From Acidimicrobiia bacterium UBA4744 (GTDB lineage: Bacteria; Actinomycetota; Acidimicrobiia; Spongiisociales; UBA4744): DNA of 24,995 bases. Shown piece by piece: positions 16,870-24,350 of this stretch. The first letter of the stretch is position 1, and the number at the start of each line of letters is the position of its first letter. The notes below the pieces were generated by a model, which worked only from the letters and a program-made list of their open reading frames with translations, ran no database searches and was not told the origin of the DNA. Both the position numbers and the translations under genes were made by a program. The stretch spans positions 138,254-163,248 of the forward strand of contig DHIO01000048.1 in assembly GCA_002403855.1 (NCBI GenBank). The letters run 5' to 3'.

Positions 16870-19800
16870 GCCTCAACCTCCTCGAGATCGCCCGGCACGT
16901 TCCGTTCGATGTCCGCCAACTGTTCGTACAGACTCCATCGTTCGTCGATGTCCTCTTGCGCCAGCCGGAACAGTCGTTCAGCCTCTTCCGGCTGCGAGCG
17001 GGCGAGCATCGCAAAGCGCGCCTCTTGCCAGGCAAACTGCTTGAAGGGAATCGACGGCTTCTTGCTGTCGAGATGGAAGGGGTGGTGCTTCTCCGGGCTC
17101 GGGTCGTACCGGTAGAGCGGCCAGTAGCCGCTGTCCACCGCCTCCTTCTGGTGAGACATACCTTTCTCCATGTCGATGCCGTGGGCGATGCACTGGCTGT
17201 AGGCGATGATCAGGGAAGGCCCATCGAAGGCCTCGGCTTCCGAGAACGCCTTGACGACCTGGATGTTGTTGGCCGCCAGAGCCACTTGAGCGACGTACAC
17301 GTTGCCGTACGCCATCGCGATCTGACCCAGATCCTTTTTGCCGGTCGGCTTGCCACCGGCAGCGAATTTGGCCACGGCTGCGCGCGGAGTGGCCTTGGAT
17401 GCCTGTCCGCCGGTGTTCGAGTACACCTCAGTGTCGAGAACGAGGATGTTGACGTTGCGGCCGCTGGCCAGTACATGGTCCAAGCCGCCGAACCCGATGT
17501 CGTAGGCCCAGCCGTCGCCCCCTACGATCCAGACGCTCTTCTTCACCAGCGCGTCGGCAACGGTCAGCAAGTTGCGGGCGTCATCAGTCTCGATCTGTTC
17601 CAACCGTTCCTTGAGTTGTGCCACCCTGTCGCGCTGGGCGGCTATACCCACCTCGTCGGTCTGATCGGCAGACAGAAGGTCTTCGGCCAATGATTCTCCG
17701 ATGCCGGCCGAGAGGGCTGAGACCAGCGATCGAGCCTGGGAGTTTTCGGCGTCGATGGCCAGTCGCATTCCCAACCCGAATTCGGCGTTGTCCTCGAAGA
17801 GAGAATTGGCCCAGGCCGGCCCCCGTCCGTCATCATTGGCCGTGTAGGGGGTGGTGGGCAGGTTGCCTCCATAGATCGAGGAGCAACCCGTGGCGTTGGC
17901 GATGATGGTCCGGTCCCCGAACAGCTGGGTCATCAGCTTGACGTAGGGGGTTTCCCCACAGCCGGCGCAGGCTCCCGAGAACTCGAAGAGCGGCTCCAGC
18001 ATCTGCGAACCTTTGACGGTATCGGTCTTGACCTCGGTGCGGTCCATCTCCGGGATCTCGAGGAAGAATTCGAAGTTCTTCCGTTCCCGATCGACGTGCT
18101 CGAGTTGCGGGCGCATGTTGATCGACTTGTGGCGGACGATCTCTTTGCTCTTGGCCGGGCAGACGTCCACGCACACGCCGCATCCGGTGCAATCCTCGGG
18201 AGCGACCTGAATGGTCATCTTCTTGCCGGGCAAATCACGGCTGCGCCAATCCTTGGACGGGAAGCGGGCCGGAGCGGTCTCCAGGGCCTGCGGGTCGTAG
18301 ACCTTCATGCGGATGGCCGCGTGCGGGCATACCATGGCGCACTTGGCACAGTCGATGCAGATCTCCGGGTCCCAGATGGGGATCTCATCGGCGATGGAAC
18401 GCTTCTCCCAGCGGGTGGTGCCGGTTGGGAAGGTCCCGTCGACGGGCAGCGCGCTGACGGGAAGCAAGTCGCCTTTACCTTCCATCATCAAGGCCGTTAC
18501 CCGCTGGACGAAATCGGGGGCATGGTCGGGAATGAGCTGGCGGCCGTCGGCCGCGGCCGTCACCCTGCTTGGGACCTCGACTTCGTGGAGTGCGGCCAGG
18601 GCGCCGTCGACGGCAGCGTAGTTGCGTTGCAGCACCGTCTCTCCAAACTTGCCGTAGCTCTTGGCGATGGCCTCCTTGATCTCGGCGATAGCCTCGTCGC
18701 GAGGAAGGATGCCGGAGAGGGCGAAGAAACACGTTTGCAGGACGGTGTTGATGCGACCGGCCAGGCCGGCCTCACCGGCCACCTTGTCACCGTCGACCAC
18801 GTAGAAACCGAGCCCCTTGTCGATGATTTGTTTCTGGATGCCAGCCGGGAGGTGATCCCAGACCTCGTCGGGCCCGTAGTGGCTGTTCAGCAGAAAGGTC
18901 GCGCCCGGTTGCGCAATCGCCAGGACGTCCATCTTCTCGAGGAAGTTGAACTGGTGGCAAGCCACGAAGTTGGCGTTCTGGATCTCATACGTGGAGCGAA
19001 TCGGCTCCTTGCCAAATCGCAAGTGAGAGACGGTTGTTGCACCCGATTTCTTGGAGTCGTAGACGAAATGGCCTTGAGCGTAGAGCGGGGTGTTTTCGCC
19101 GATGATCTTGACGGAGTTCTTGTTGGCTCCCACCGTACCGTCGGCGCCCAGACCATAGAACACCGCCCGGGTCCCGCCTTCAGCTTCCGTTGAGAACTCC
19201 TCGTCATACGAGAGGCTGGTGTGGGTGACATCGTCGACGATGCCGATCGTGAAGTGATTCTTCGGTTCCGGGGTCTCGAGTTCGGCGAAGATCCCGGCGA
19301 CCATTGCCGGCGTGAACTCCTTGGATGAGAGAGCGTAGCGACCGCCGACGATCCTAGGGGGGGCCTCCCAGGCGGTACGGCCGGCGGATTCTTCTTCGGC
19401 GATTGCGGTGACCACGTCTTGATAGAGGGGCTCACCGATGGCCCCGGGTTCTTTGGTGCGGTCGAGCACCGCTATCGACTTGGTGGTAGCCGGCAGGACG
19501 CCGATGAACGCCGAGGGGGAGAACGGTCGGTACAGGCGAACCTTGACGACTCCTACCTTTTCACCGCGGCGACTGAGTTCCTCGACGGTCTCTTCAACCG
19601 CGCCTACCCCTGATCCCATCAATACGATCACCCGTTCGGCGTCGGAGGGGCCGACGTAGTCGAACGGCCGGTAGGTCCGTCCCGTCAGATTTGCGAACCG
19701 GTCCATGCTCGCTTGCACGACGTCGGGGACGGCGTCGTAATACCTGTTGGCCGCTTCGCGTGCCTGGAAGAAGACGTCGGGGTTCTGGGCGGTGCCACGA

Positions 19801-20444
19801 ATCGCCGGCTGATCCGGGCTGAGCCGGCGAGAGCGAAACTCCCTGACCAACTCGTCGTCGATGAGGGCACGGATCGTTTCATCGGAAAGCAATTCGATCT
19901 TGTTGACTTCGTGAGAGGTGCGGAACCCATCGAAGAAGTGCATGAACGGAATCCGCGCTTCGAGGGTGGCCGCGTGGGCGATGAGGGCCAGGTCGTGGGC
20001 TTCCTGAACAGACGATGAGGCCAGCATGGCAAAGCCGGTGGAGCGAGCAGCCATCACGTCGCTGTGGTCCCCGAAGATAGACAGCGCGTGAGTGGCGACC
20101 GTGCGGGCGGATATGTGGATAACCGCCGGAAGCAGTTCTCCGGCGATCTTGAACATGTTGGGGATCATCAACAGCAGGCCCTGGGAGGCGGTGAAGGTGG
20201 TGGTGAGGGCACCGGCCTGCAGCGAGCCGTGCACGGCACCCGCTGCTCCCGCTTCGCTCTGCATCTCGATCACTTCGGGGACTTCGCCCCAGAGATTCCT
20301 CTGGTCGTTTGCCGACCAGGCGTCGGCCAGCTCGCCCATTGGCGAGGCCGGTGTGATCGGGTAGATGGCGATGACGTCGTTGGTTTTGTGTGCCACGTAG
20401 GCCGCGGCCTCATTGCCGTCGATCGTGGCGACCTTCTTGTTCAC
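16866..20444 (-). CDS. nifJ: Pyruvate:ferredoxin (flavodoxin) oxidoreductase, single-chain
   Basis: The enzyme converts pyruvate + CoA to acetyl-CoA + CO2 and reduces ferredoxin; it is a cytoplasmic homodimer typical of anaerobic metabolism. I take GTG 20444 as the start: GAGGAGG precedes it and the frame begins MNKKVATIDGNEAAAYVAH, giving 1192 residues, the normal length. The order is the POR N-terminal domain (YPITPASPMGE), transketolase-like and gamma domains, then a double ferredoxin insert with CIDCAKCAMVCPHA (about 696) and CTGCGVCVDVCPAK (about 751). The beta domain has ACAGCGETPYVK (about 825) with cysteines for the proximal cluster, NATGCSSIYGG, and the thiamine diphosphate site GGDGWAYDIGFGG to YSNTGGQASK (about 974-1015). 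Nothing essential is missing. It heads a two-gene operon with the flavoprotein downstream. Confidence 0.97.
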   Translation of the reverse strand: MNKKVATIDGNEAAAYVAHKTNDVIAIYPITPASPMGELADAWSANDQRNLWGEVPEVIEMQSEAGAAGAVHGSLQAGALTTTFTASQGLLLMIPNMFKIAGELLPAVIHISARTVATHALSIFGDHSDVMAARSTGFAMLASSSVQEAHDLALIAHAATLEARIPFMHFFDGFRTSHEVNKIELLSDETIRALIDDELVREFRSRRLSPDQPAIRGTAQNPDVFFQAREAANRYYDAVPDVVQASMDRFANLTGRTYRPFDYVGPSDAERVIVLMGSGVGAVEETVEELSRRGEKVGVVKVRLYRPFSPSAFIGVLPATTKSIAVLDRTKEPGAIGEPLYQDVVTAIAEEESAGRTAWEAPPRIVGGRYALSSKEFTPAMVAGIFAELETPEPKNHFTIGIVDDVTHTSLSYDEEFSTEAEGGTRAVFYGLGADGTVGANKNSVKIIGENTPLYAQGHFVYDSKKSGATTVSHLRFGKEPIRSTYEIQNANFVACHQFNFLEKMDVLAIAQPGATFLLNSHYGPDEVWDHLPAGIQKQIIDKGLGFYVVDGDKVAGEAGLAGRINTVLQTCFFALSGILPRDEAIAEIKEAIAKSYGKFGETVLQRNYAAVDGALAALHEVEVPSRVTAAADGRQLIPDHAPDFVQRVTALMMEGKGDLLPVSALPVDGTFPTGTTRWEKRSIADEIPIWDPEICIDCAKCAMVCPHAAIRMKVYDPQALETAPARFPSKDWRSRDLPGKKMTIQVAPEDCTGCGVCVDVCPAKSKEIVRHKSINMRPQLEHVDRERKNFEFFLEIPEMDRTEVKTDTVKGSQMLEPLFEFSGACAGCGETPYVKLMTQLFGDRTIIANATGCSSIYGGNLPTTPYTANDDGRGPAWANSLFEDNAEFGLGMRLAIDAENSQARSLVSALSAGIGESLAEDLLSADQTDEVGIAAQRDRVAQLKERLEQIETDDARNLLTVADALVKKSVWIVGGDGWAYDIGFGGLDHVLASGRNVNILVLDTEVYSNTGGQASKATPRAAVAKFAAGGKPTGKKDLGQIAMAYGNVYVAQVALAANNIQVVKAFSEAEAFDGPSLIIAYSQCIAHGIDMEKGMSHQKEAVDSGYWPLYRYDPSPEKHHPFHLDSKKPSIPFKQFAWQEARFAMLARSQPEEAERLFRLAQEDIDERWSLYEQLADIERNVPGDLEEVEA

Positions 20445-20500
20445 GGTTGTGCCTCCTCGAGGGTCAGGCCGAACGTCATGGTGGCGCGGCCCACAGAACA

Positions 20501-20527
20501 AGGTTAGGGGAGTAAGTCCCGACTCAA
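20501..20527 (-). promoter_or_regulatory. Candidate promoter of the nifJ operon
   Basis: On the minus strand TTGAGT (20527-20522) and TAACCT (20506-20501) are separated by 15 bases, somewhat short of the usual 17. They lie about 57 bases before the nifJ start, and the region lies downstream of the dsrE terminator, so nifJ probably has its own promoter. The call is weak because of the spacing. Confidence 0.3.
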
Positions 20528-20553
20528 TTCCCCTTCGTCCTGTCCGACGCGAA

Positions 20554-20579
20554 CGACCCGCCGAGGTCCCGGCGGGTCG
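20554..20579 (-). terminator. Stem-loop ending the sulfur operon
   Basis: CGACCCGCCG, a 6-base loop, then CGGCGGGTCG form a perfect 10-base-pair stem starting 7 bases beyond the DsrE-like stop. No long T-run follows, as is common for GC-rich actinobacterial terminators. It separates the sulfur cluster from nifJ on the same strand. Confidence 0.65.
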
Positions 20580-20586
20580 AACGGTC

Positions 20587-21105
20587 TCATATGAAGATGA
20601 TTTGGGCTCCCTCGGAGAGTTCCATGAAGTCGTTGGCGCTGATGATGTCCTCGACACCTTCCCACAGGTCGTCTTTGGTCAGACCCATGGTGTTCTCCAT
20701 CATGTCGAAGGTCAGCCGGCAGGCCCAGAACTTGGCGCCGGAGTCGTGCACCATCTGCATGAACTCGCGGTGCGGGGGCACCTGAAGTTTGTCCATCTCC
20801 TTGTTCATCATGCTGGAAGCGAAAGCCGTCATACCCGGCAAGGCGGCCAGCATGTTGGCCATCCCCACTTCGGTGCCGGGGATCTTCATCGAGGGGTTCG
20901 CCACCGGCGAGACCTTCAGCTTGTCCATCCGCTTGTCGATGATGGCGTCGAATCCCCAGAACGTGAAGAACACGTGGAGTTCGATACCTTCGCTCGTTGC
21001 GGCGTTCCCGAGCACCATGGAGGCGGTAGCCCATTCCATGGTTCCCTTGGATACGATGATGCAGAGCTTTCGGTCGGTACCTTCGTCGTCGAACTTTGGA
21101 GGCAA
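20587..21105 (-). CDS. DsrE/DsrF-superfamily protein, DsrE2-like sulfurtransferase
   Basis: A 172-residue protein that would accept or pass on sulfane sulfur in the cytoplasm. The TTG start at 21105 has AAGGAG 9 bases upstream. Early Cys15 lies in RKLCIIVSKGT; VFFTFWGFDAI near residue 45-55 is typical of the DsrE2/peroxiredoxin-like branch, and Cys129 in FWACRLTFDMM matches the conserved cysteine of that branch. Some DsrE2 proteins have membrane helices; here the hydrophobic Met-rich stretch 80-100 (NMLAALPGMTAFASSMM) is a conserved loop rather than a clear helix. It is the last gene of the sulfur cluster, 53 bases after the TusE-like gene, and is followed by a terminator. DsrE-type and TusE-type proteins act as sulfur relay partners in sulfur oxidisers. 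Activity here is inferred from family and context. Confidence 0.87.
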   Translation of the reverse strand: MPPKFDDEGTDRKLCIIVSKGTMEWATASMVLGNAATSEGIELHVFFTFWGFDAIIDKRMDKLKVSPVANPSMKIPGTEVGMANMLAALPGMTAFASSMMNKEMDKLQVPPHREFMQMVHDSGAKFWACRLTFDMMENTMGLTKDDLWEGVEDIISANDFMELSEGAQIIFI

Positions 21106-21158
21106 ATCCTTCTCCTTTTCTCAGGCAGAGTTCTGAGTCTCCTGTGACTCTGCGTTCC

Positions 21159-21476
21159 TCACACGCATCCCACGGGCTTCTGGAGTCCGGAGATGTATGA
21201 CATCTTCTTGGCCGGCTTCTTCGGGAAGAGCTGGTAGAGCTCTTTGGTGGGCACGTTCGCCATCGTCGACACCCGCCGCAGCGTGGCCGTCTGCCCTTCC
21301 TGGGCGAAGTCGTCCCGCAGGAATCGGATCACCTTCCAGTGGGCATCGGTCAAGTCGTCGATGCCGATCTCCTTGGCAAGGGCCGGAGCCAGTTCCTCGG
21401 TCCATTCACTCGGGTCCGTCATGAACCCCTCATCGTCTACGTGGACTTCAACTCCACCTATCACTTCGGTTGCCAT
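21159..21476 (-). CDS. tusE: TusE/DsrC-family sulfur carrier
   Basis: A 105-residue protein from ATG 21476, preceded by AAGGAG; the frame upstream of this is not family-like. The body (DDEGFMTDPSEWTEELA, AHWKVIRFLRDDF, LYQLFPKKPAKK) and the flexible C-terminal arm GLQKPVGCV are diagnostic of the TusE/DsrC/DsvC family. The penultimate Cys104 is the persulfide-carrying residue. The second arm cysteine of true DsrC, 11 residues before it, is Ser93 here. Canonical DsrC uses both cysteines to make the trisulfide with sulfite reductase, so this protein should act as a TusE-type single-cysteine carrier. It follows the DUF1641 gene by 17 bases and precedes the DsrE-like gene, its likely partner. No dsrAB lies in the window. 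Confidence 0.92.
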   Translation of the reverse strand: MATEVIGGVEVHVDDEGFMTDPSEWTEELAPALAKEIGIDDLTDAHWKVIRFLRDDFAQEGQTATLRRVSTMANVPTKELYQLFPKKPAKKMSYISGLQKPVGCV

Positions 21477-21493
21477 CTTGGCTTCTCCTTTCG

Positions 21494-22204
21494 TCACGAA
21501 TCGTCTTCGATTCCGGAAGTCTCCGAGCCTTCTGATACGGAACGCAGCGTCATGAGCATCATGGCCAGGCCGCGTCTCACCGCCGGATCACGCATCTGTT
21601 TCACCAAGCTTCGCAGGGTTACGTCCTGAGGAGGTTCCTGCTCACGCACGGTGTAGACGGTTCGCCGGACCATGCCCATGAGTTGAGGTTGGGTCATCTC
21701 CTTGACCGTCTGCAGGATCAGTCCGATGTTGTCTCCCAGTGCCCGCACGTCCTCCTTGGTGAATGATTCGACGATCTCATCGAAGACTCCGAAGGCCTCC
21801 TGGGCGAACTCGAAGTAACCCTTTCGATCGAATTCCTCCAGTTTCTCCATGAGTGAGATGAAGGCTCTGCGTCCGATCGGTGCCGCGTCGTGCACCAGTT
21901 CCATGACGCTCTCGAGCTGGTCGAGCATCGTCTCCAGGTTCCTCGTGTTTCGCAACAACCGCTTGGTCAGATGGCCCAGATCATCGAGGTTCACGTATTC
22001 CTCGACCTCATCGAGCTGTTCGACGGCCATCTCGAACGCCTGGTTGGTGATGGGGCGGACGTCTTCGAGTAGCTCCACCCACGCTTCCCGGCGCTGGCGT
22101 TGGATGATCGCTTCCTCGGCGATCGTCTCCACCCGGGCGGCGAGCGCGTCGAGTTTGCGGTCGAGCTCTTCGAGAGAAGCGGGGGAGATGGTGGCGGCGC
22201 TCAT
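21494..22204 (-). CDS. DUF1641-family helical protein coupled to SQR
   Basis: A 236-residue, all-helical protein with no cysteine. The N-terminal 60 residues are a Glu/Arg/Leu-rich coiled coil (LEELDRKLDALAARVETIAE). The middle has IGRRAFISLMEKLEEFDRKG followed by YFEFAQEAFGVFDEIVESF, which I recognise as the DUF1641 signature. Two weakly hydrophobic segments (QLMGMVRRTVY and GLAMMLMTLRSV) might lie on the membrane surface. Its start overlaps the SQR stop by one base (TGATG), which suggests translational coupling and fixed stoichiometry with SQR. The biochemical role of DUF1641 is not established to my knowledge; a structural or docking role for the flavoprotein is inference. Confidence 0.85.
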   Translation of the reverse strand: MSAATISPASLEELDRKLDALAARVETIAEEAIIQRQRREAWVELLEDVRPITNQAFEMAVEQLDEVEEYVNLDDLGHLTKRLLRNTRNLETMLDQLESVMELVHDAAPIGRRAFISLMEKLEEFDRKGYFEFAQEAFGVFDEIVESFTKEDVRALGDNIGLILQTVKEMTQPQLMGMVRRTVYTVREQEPPQDVTLRSLVKQMRDPAVRRGLAMMLMTLRSVSEGSETSGIEDDS

Positions 22205-23445
22205 CACCCTACGCTCCATTTGCCGGCCATCGACATCAGGGCCGGGACCGGCATCTCCTTGCCTTTGAGCAGGATGTTCCAGTACATCCAGCGGAACATC
22301 AGCTTGCCCCAATGGTTCATCTCGGTCTCCTCGAGAAGTGAGAAGGGTCCGATTCCCGGGAGCGGATACTTGCCCGGCAAGGGTTCGGTGTCGTAGTTGA
22401 AGTCGATCAGCAGCCCTTTGCCATGGCCGGATTCGATGTAGCAGTTGGCATGCCCGTCGAAATGCTCGAGCATCTCCAGCCCGTCGATGTATCGGAGGAA
22501 GTTCTCCGTCCACAGTTCCACGGCGAAGTGGGCGACCGAGCCCGCCTTCGAGGTAGGCAGGGCGGCCGCATCTCCAAGAGCAAAGACGTTCTCGTGCTTG
22601 CCGGACAGAAAGGTGTGTTTGTCGACGGGGACGTGGTTCAGTTCGTCGCCCAGGCCGGCGCGACCGACGACATCGGCACCCATGTTGAGCGGGATGGAGA
22701 CCAGCAAGTCGTAGTCGACCTCGTCTTCGGAATAGGCGACGATCTTGCCGGCATCCCAATCGACCATCTCGATGTTGAAGTCGGGCACCAGGTCGATCTT
22801 CTTTTCCTCCAGCATCCCCCCGAGGGCCTTGGAGGCGACCGGCTTGGTGAAAGCTCCGGGCAAGGGGGTGACGAATGTCAGCTCCGTGTCGTCCCGCAGA
22901 CCCTTCTCCTGGAGCCACCAGTCGGCCAGGAAGATGAACTCCAGCGGGGCAACCGGGCACTTGAAAGGCATCTCCGTGATGTTCATGACCAGTTTGCCCC
23001 CCTGAAAGGTGCGGAGATACTTCTCCAGCTTCATGGCACCGTCGAGGGTGTAGAAAGTGTGGATGTTGTCGGGGCCTTCGTCGCCGAGTGCTTCGAGACC
23101 GGGTGTTTCATCCGGGGCGAGGTGAGTCCCGGTGGCGATGACCAGGAAGTCGTACTGGAGCCAGCGATCGCCATCGATCTTCACGCGGTTCTTATCGGCC
23201 TCGATCTCCTCGATGTCGGCCTGGATCATATCGACCCCGGGCGGGATGAAATCCCGCTTGGGCTTCACGACATCGTGCCGCGCATACATCCCAAAGGGTA
23301 TGAACAGGAATCCCGGCTGGTAGTAGTGGGTTGGGTCCTGGTCGACGATGGTGATCTGCCAATCGTCGGCGTCGAGCCGGTGACGGAGTTTGTTGACCAC
23401 CATGGTGCCGGCGGTTCCGGCTCCCAGGACCAGCAGTTTCTTCAT
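22204..23445 (-). CDS. sqr: Sulfide:quinone oxidoreductase-like flavoprotein
   Basis: SQR oxidises sulfide at the membrane and passes electrons to quinone, building polysulfide or persulfide on paired cysteines. The protein has 413 residues from ATG 23445 (AAGGAG upstream). It begins with the FAD dinucleotide motif VLGAGTAGTMV; a second conserved block is LVIATGTHLAPDE and the C-terminal FAD site is ENVFALGDAAALPTSKAG. Only two cysteines exist: Cys163 in MPFKCPVAPLEF and Cys335 in HANCYIESGHGKG. These match the two redox cysteines shared by all SQR types; the third cysteine of some types is absent. The C-terminal FRWMYWNILL is an amphipathic membrane-binding segment. It starts 14 bases after the regulator gene stops and overlaps the DUF1641 gene. 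Confidence 0.9.
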   Translation of the reverse strand: MKKLLVLGAGTAGTMVVNKLRHRLDADDWQITIVDQDPTHYYQPGFLFIPFGMYARHDVVKPKRDFIPPGVDMIQADIEEIEADKNRVKIDGDRWLQYDFLVIATGTHLAPDETPGLEALGDEGPDNIHTFYTLDGAMKLEKYLRTFQGGKLVMNITEMPFKCPVAPLEFIFLADWWLQEKGLRDDTELTFVTPLPGAFTKPVASKALGGMLEEKKIDLVPDFNIEMVDWDAGKIVAYSEDEVDYDLLVSIPLNMGADVVGRAGLGDELNHVPVDKHTFLSGKHENVFALGDAAALPTSKAGSVAHFAVELWTENFLRYIDGLEMLEHFDGHANCYIESGHGKGLLIDFNYDTEPLPGKYPLPGIGPFSLLEETEMNHWGKLMFRWMYWNILLKGKEMPVPALMSMAGKWSVG

Positions 23446-23459
23446 TTCGAGAACTCCTT

Positions 23460-24230
23460 CTAGCTTGGGGAAGCCCCGGCGAGCGCGGCGATAGCGTCGA
23501 GTTTGCCGAGGAGTCGTACACGTTCGTTGGTCACCTCGGACAAGAACTTGGCGAGGCGAGGGAGTAGGTCCAATACTCGTTGCCGGGCATCGGCGCTGAG
23601 GTGGAAGACCTCGTCCAGGTGGTCGGTGATGAGATCGGCGTCGACACCGAAGTCTGCCGAGATCTGTTCGATCTGGGAAGTGGGGGGTGGCCACCGCTCG
23701 GGAGCTATGCCACCGGCGAGAATGATGCCCCGTAGCTCAGAGCCGACCCGCACATAGCTGCGAGCGCACAGCAAACCCAGGTGGCTGGGAGCAAAGCGGG
23801 GGGTCAGATCCAAATCGTGAGCCAGTTCTCGCCAATCTGCGACGCACTGCTCGACGGCGCCCGGTCGCTCGTTGACCACCTTGAAGAGGCCACACTGGTT
23901 GGAAGGCTCAACGAGAGGGGTGCCGTCCATGTCGGTCACCACCACCATCACCCCCAGCATCTCTCCGAAGAGATCGCCGATCGAGCTGACGTATTCGCCG
24001 GGGAGGAGGGTGGTGAGTGAATCGCCGTTGAAGGCGAGGTCCCGAGTGGGTGCCTTTTCGACGGGTCGCATGTTGCGCTCATCGAGCCAGCGTTCTATCC
24101 GGTCCGCCGGGAAACGCCACTGGCGACCGACCTTCATGGCGGGCAGTTGACCGGCCTCGGCCATGCGGTAGATGGTGGAGCGGTCGACGTGCAGCAGCTG
24201 CTGGAGATCCTTGGTCGTCAGCATGCTCAT
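23460..24230 (-). CDS. Transcriptional regulator: excisionase-type HTH with a PocR sensory domain
   Basis: A 256-residue regulator. Residues 4-50 (LTTKDLQQLLHVDRSTIYRM to WRFPADRIERWLD) are a winged HTH of the excisionase/MerR-like type. Residues 78-180 match the PocR ligand-binding domain: Cys113 in NQCGLF, Cys129 in GAVEQCVADWRELA, SHLGLLCARSYV with Cys155, and ELRGIILAGGIAPERW. In the usual PocR pattern a Cys precedes the His of the CHxGL motif; here it is Ser149, while Cys155 lies further on. PocR-type domains sense small hydrocarbon ligands in some systems. Lying 14 bases before sqr on the same strand, it probably controls this operon, and its cysteines make sulfide or persulfide sensing possible (inference). 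ATG 24230 is chosen for its AAGG-type site; GTG 24239 and ATG 24224 are alternatives. Confidence 0.85.
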   Translation of the reverse strand: MSMLTTKDLQQLLHVDRSTIYRMAEAGQLPAMKVGRQWRFPADRIERWLDERNMRPVEKAPTRDLAFNGDSLTTLLPGEYVSSIGDLFGEMLGVMVVVTDMDGTPLVEPSNQCGLFKVVNERPGAVEQCVADWRELAHDLDLTPRFAPSHLGLLCARSYVRVGSELRGIILAGGIAPERWPPPTSQIEQISADFGVDADLITDHLDEVFHLSADARQRVLDLLPRLAKFLSEVTNERVRLLGKLDAIAALAGASPS

Positions 24231-24253
24231 GCGTTGCACCTTCGTTGCGGAGA

Positions 24254-24296
24254 CTGCAGACTGTGCATGTCCTGCAGACTAGGGTGCCTCCTGCAG
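24254..24296. repeat. Three CTGCAG motifs upstream of the PocR regulator, candidate operators
   Basis: CTGCAG occurs at 24254-24259, 24272-24277 and 24291-24296, that is every 18-19 bases. The first two extend to the identical direct repeat CTGCAGACT. They sit 24-66 bases upstream of the regulator start in the 120-base gap that separates it from the partial flavoprotein gene. On the minus strand TAGTCT (24281-24276), a -10-like hexamer, overlaps the middle copy. A dyad CCC-TATT-GGG lies at 24317-24326. Autoregulation by the PocR-HTH protein is the simplest hypothesis. Confidence 0.5.
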
Positions 24297-24350
24297 CTGA
24301 TCATGGGGCCGAAAGACCCTATTGGGGAGGACTCCTTCCGCGGGGATCAC

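Noticed and set aside
18096..19193. A 365-codon plus-strand frame opposite nifJ
   Set aside because: nifJ is complete and carries its ferredoxin motifs in this interval, so the frame is a shadow.
20587..23445. A reverse dissimilatory sulfite reductase (Dsr) operon
   Set aside because: DsrE- and DsrC-like proteins are present, but no dsrAB, dsrH, dsrMKJOP or other dsr gene is seen, and the carrier lacks the second DsrC cysteine.
22423..23463. A 346-codon plus-strand frame opposite sqr
   Set aside because: SQR has intact FAD motifs and redox cysteines in the sense frame; the antisense protein has no known domain.
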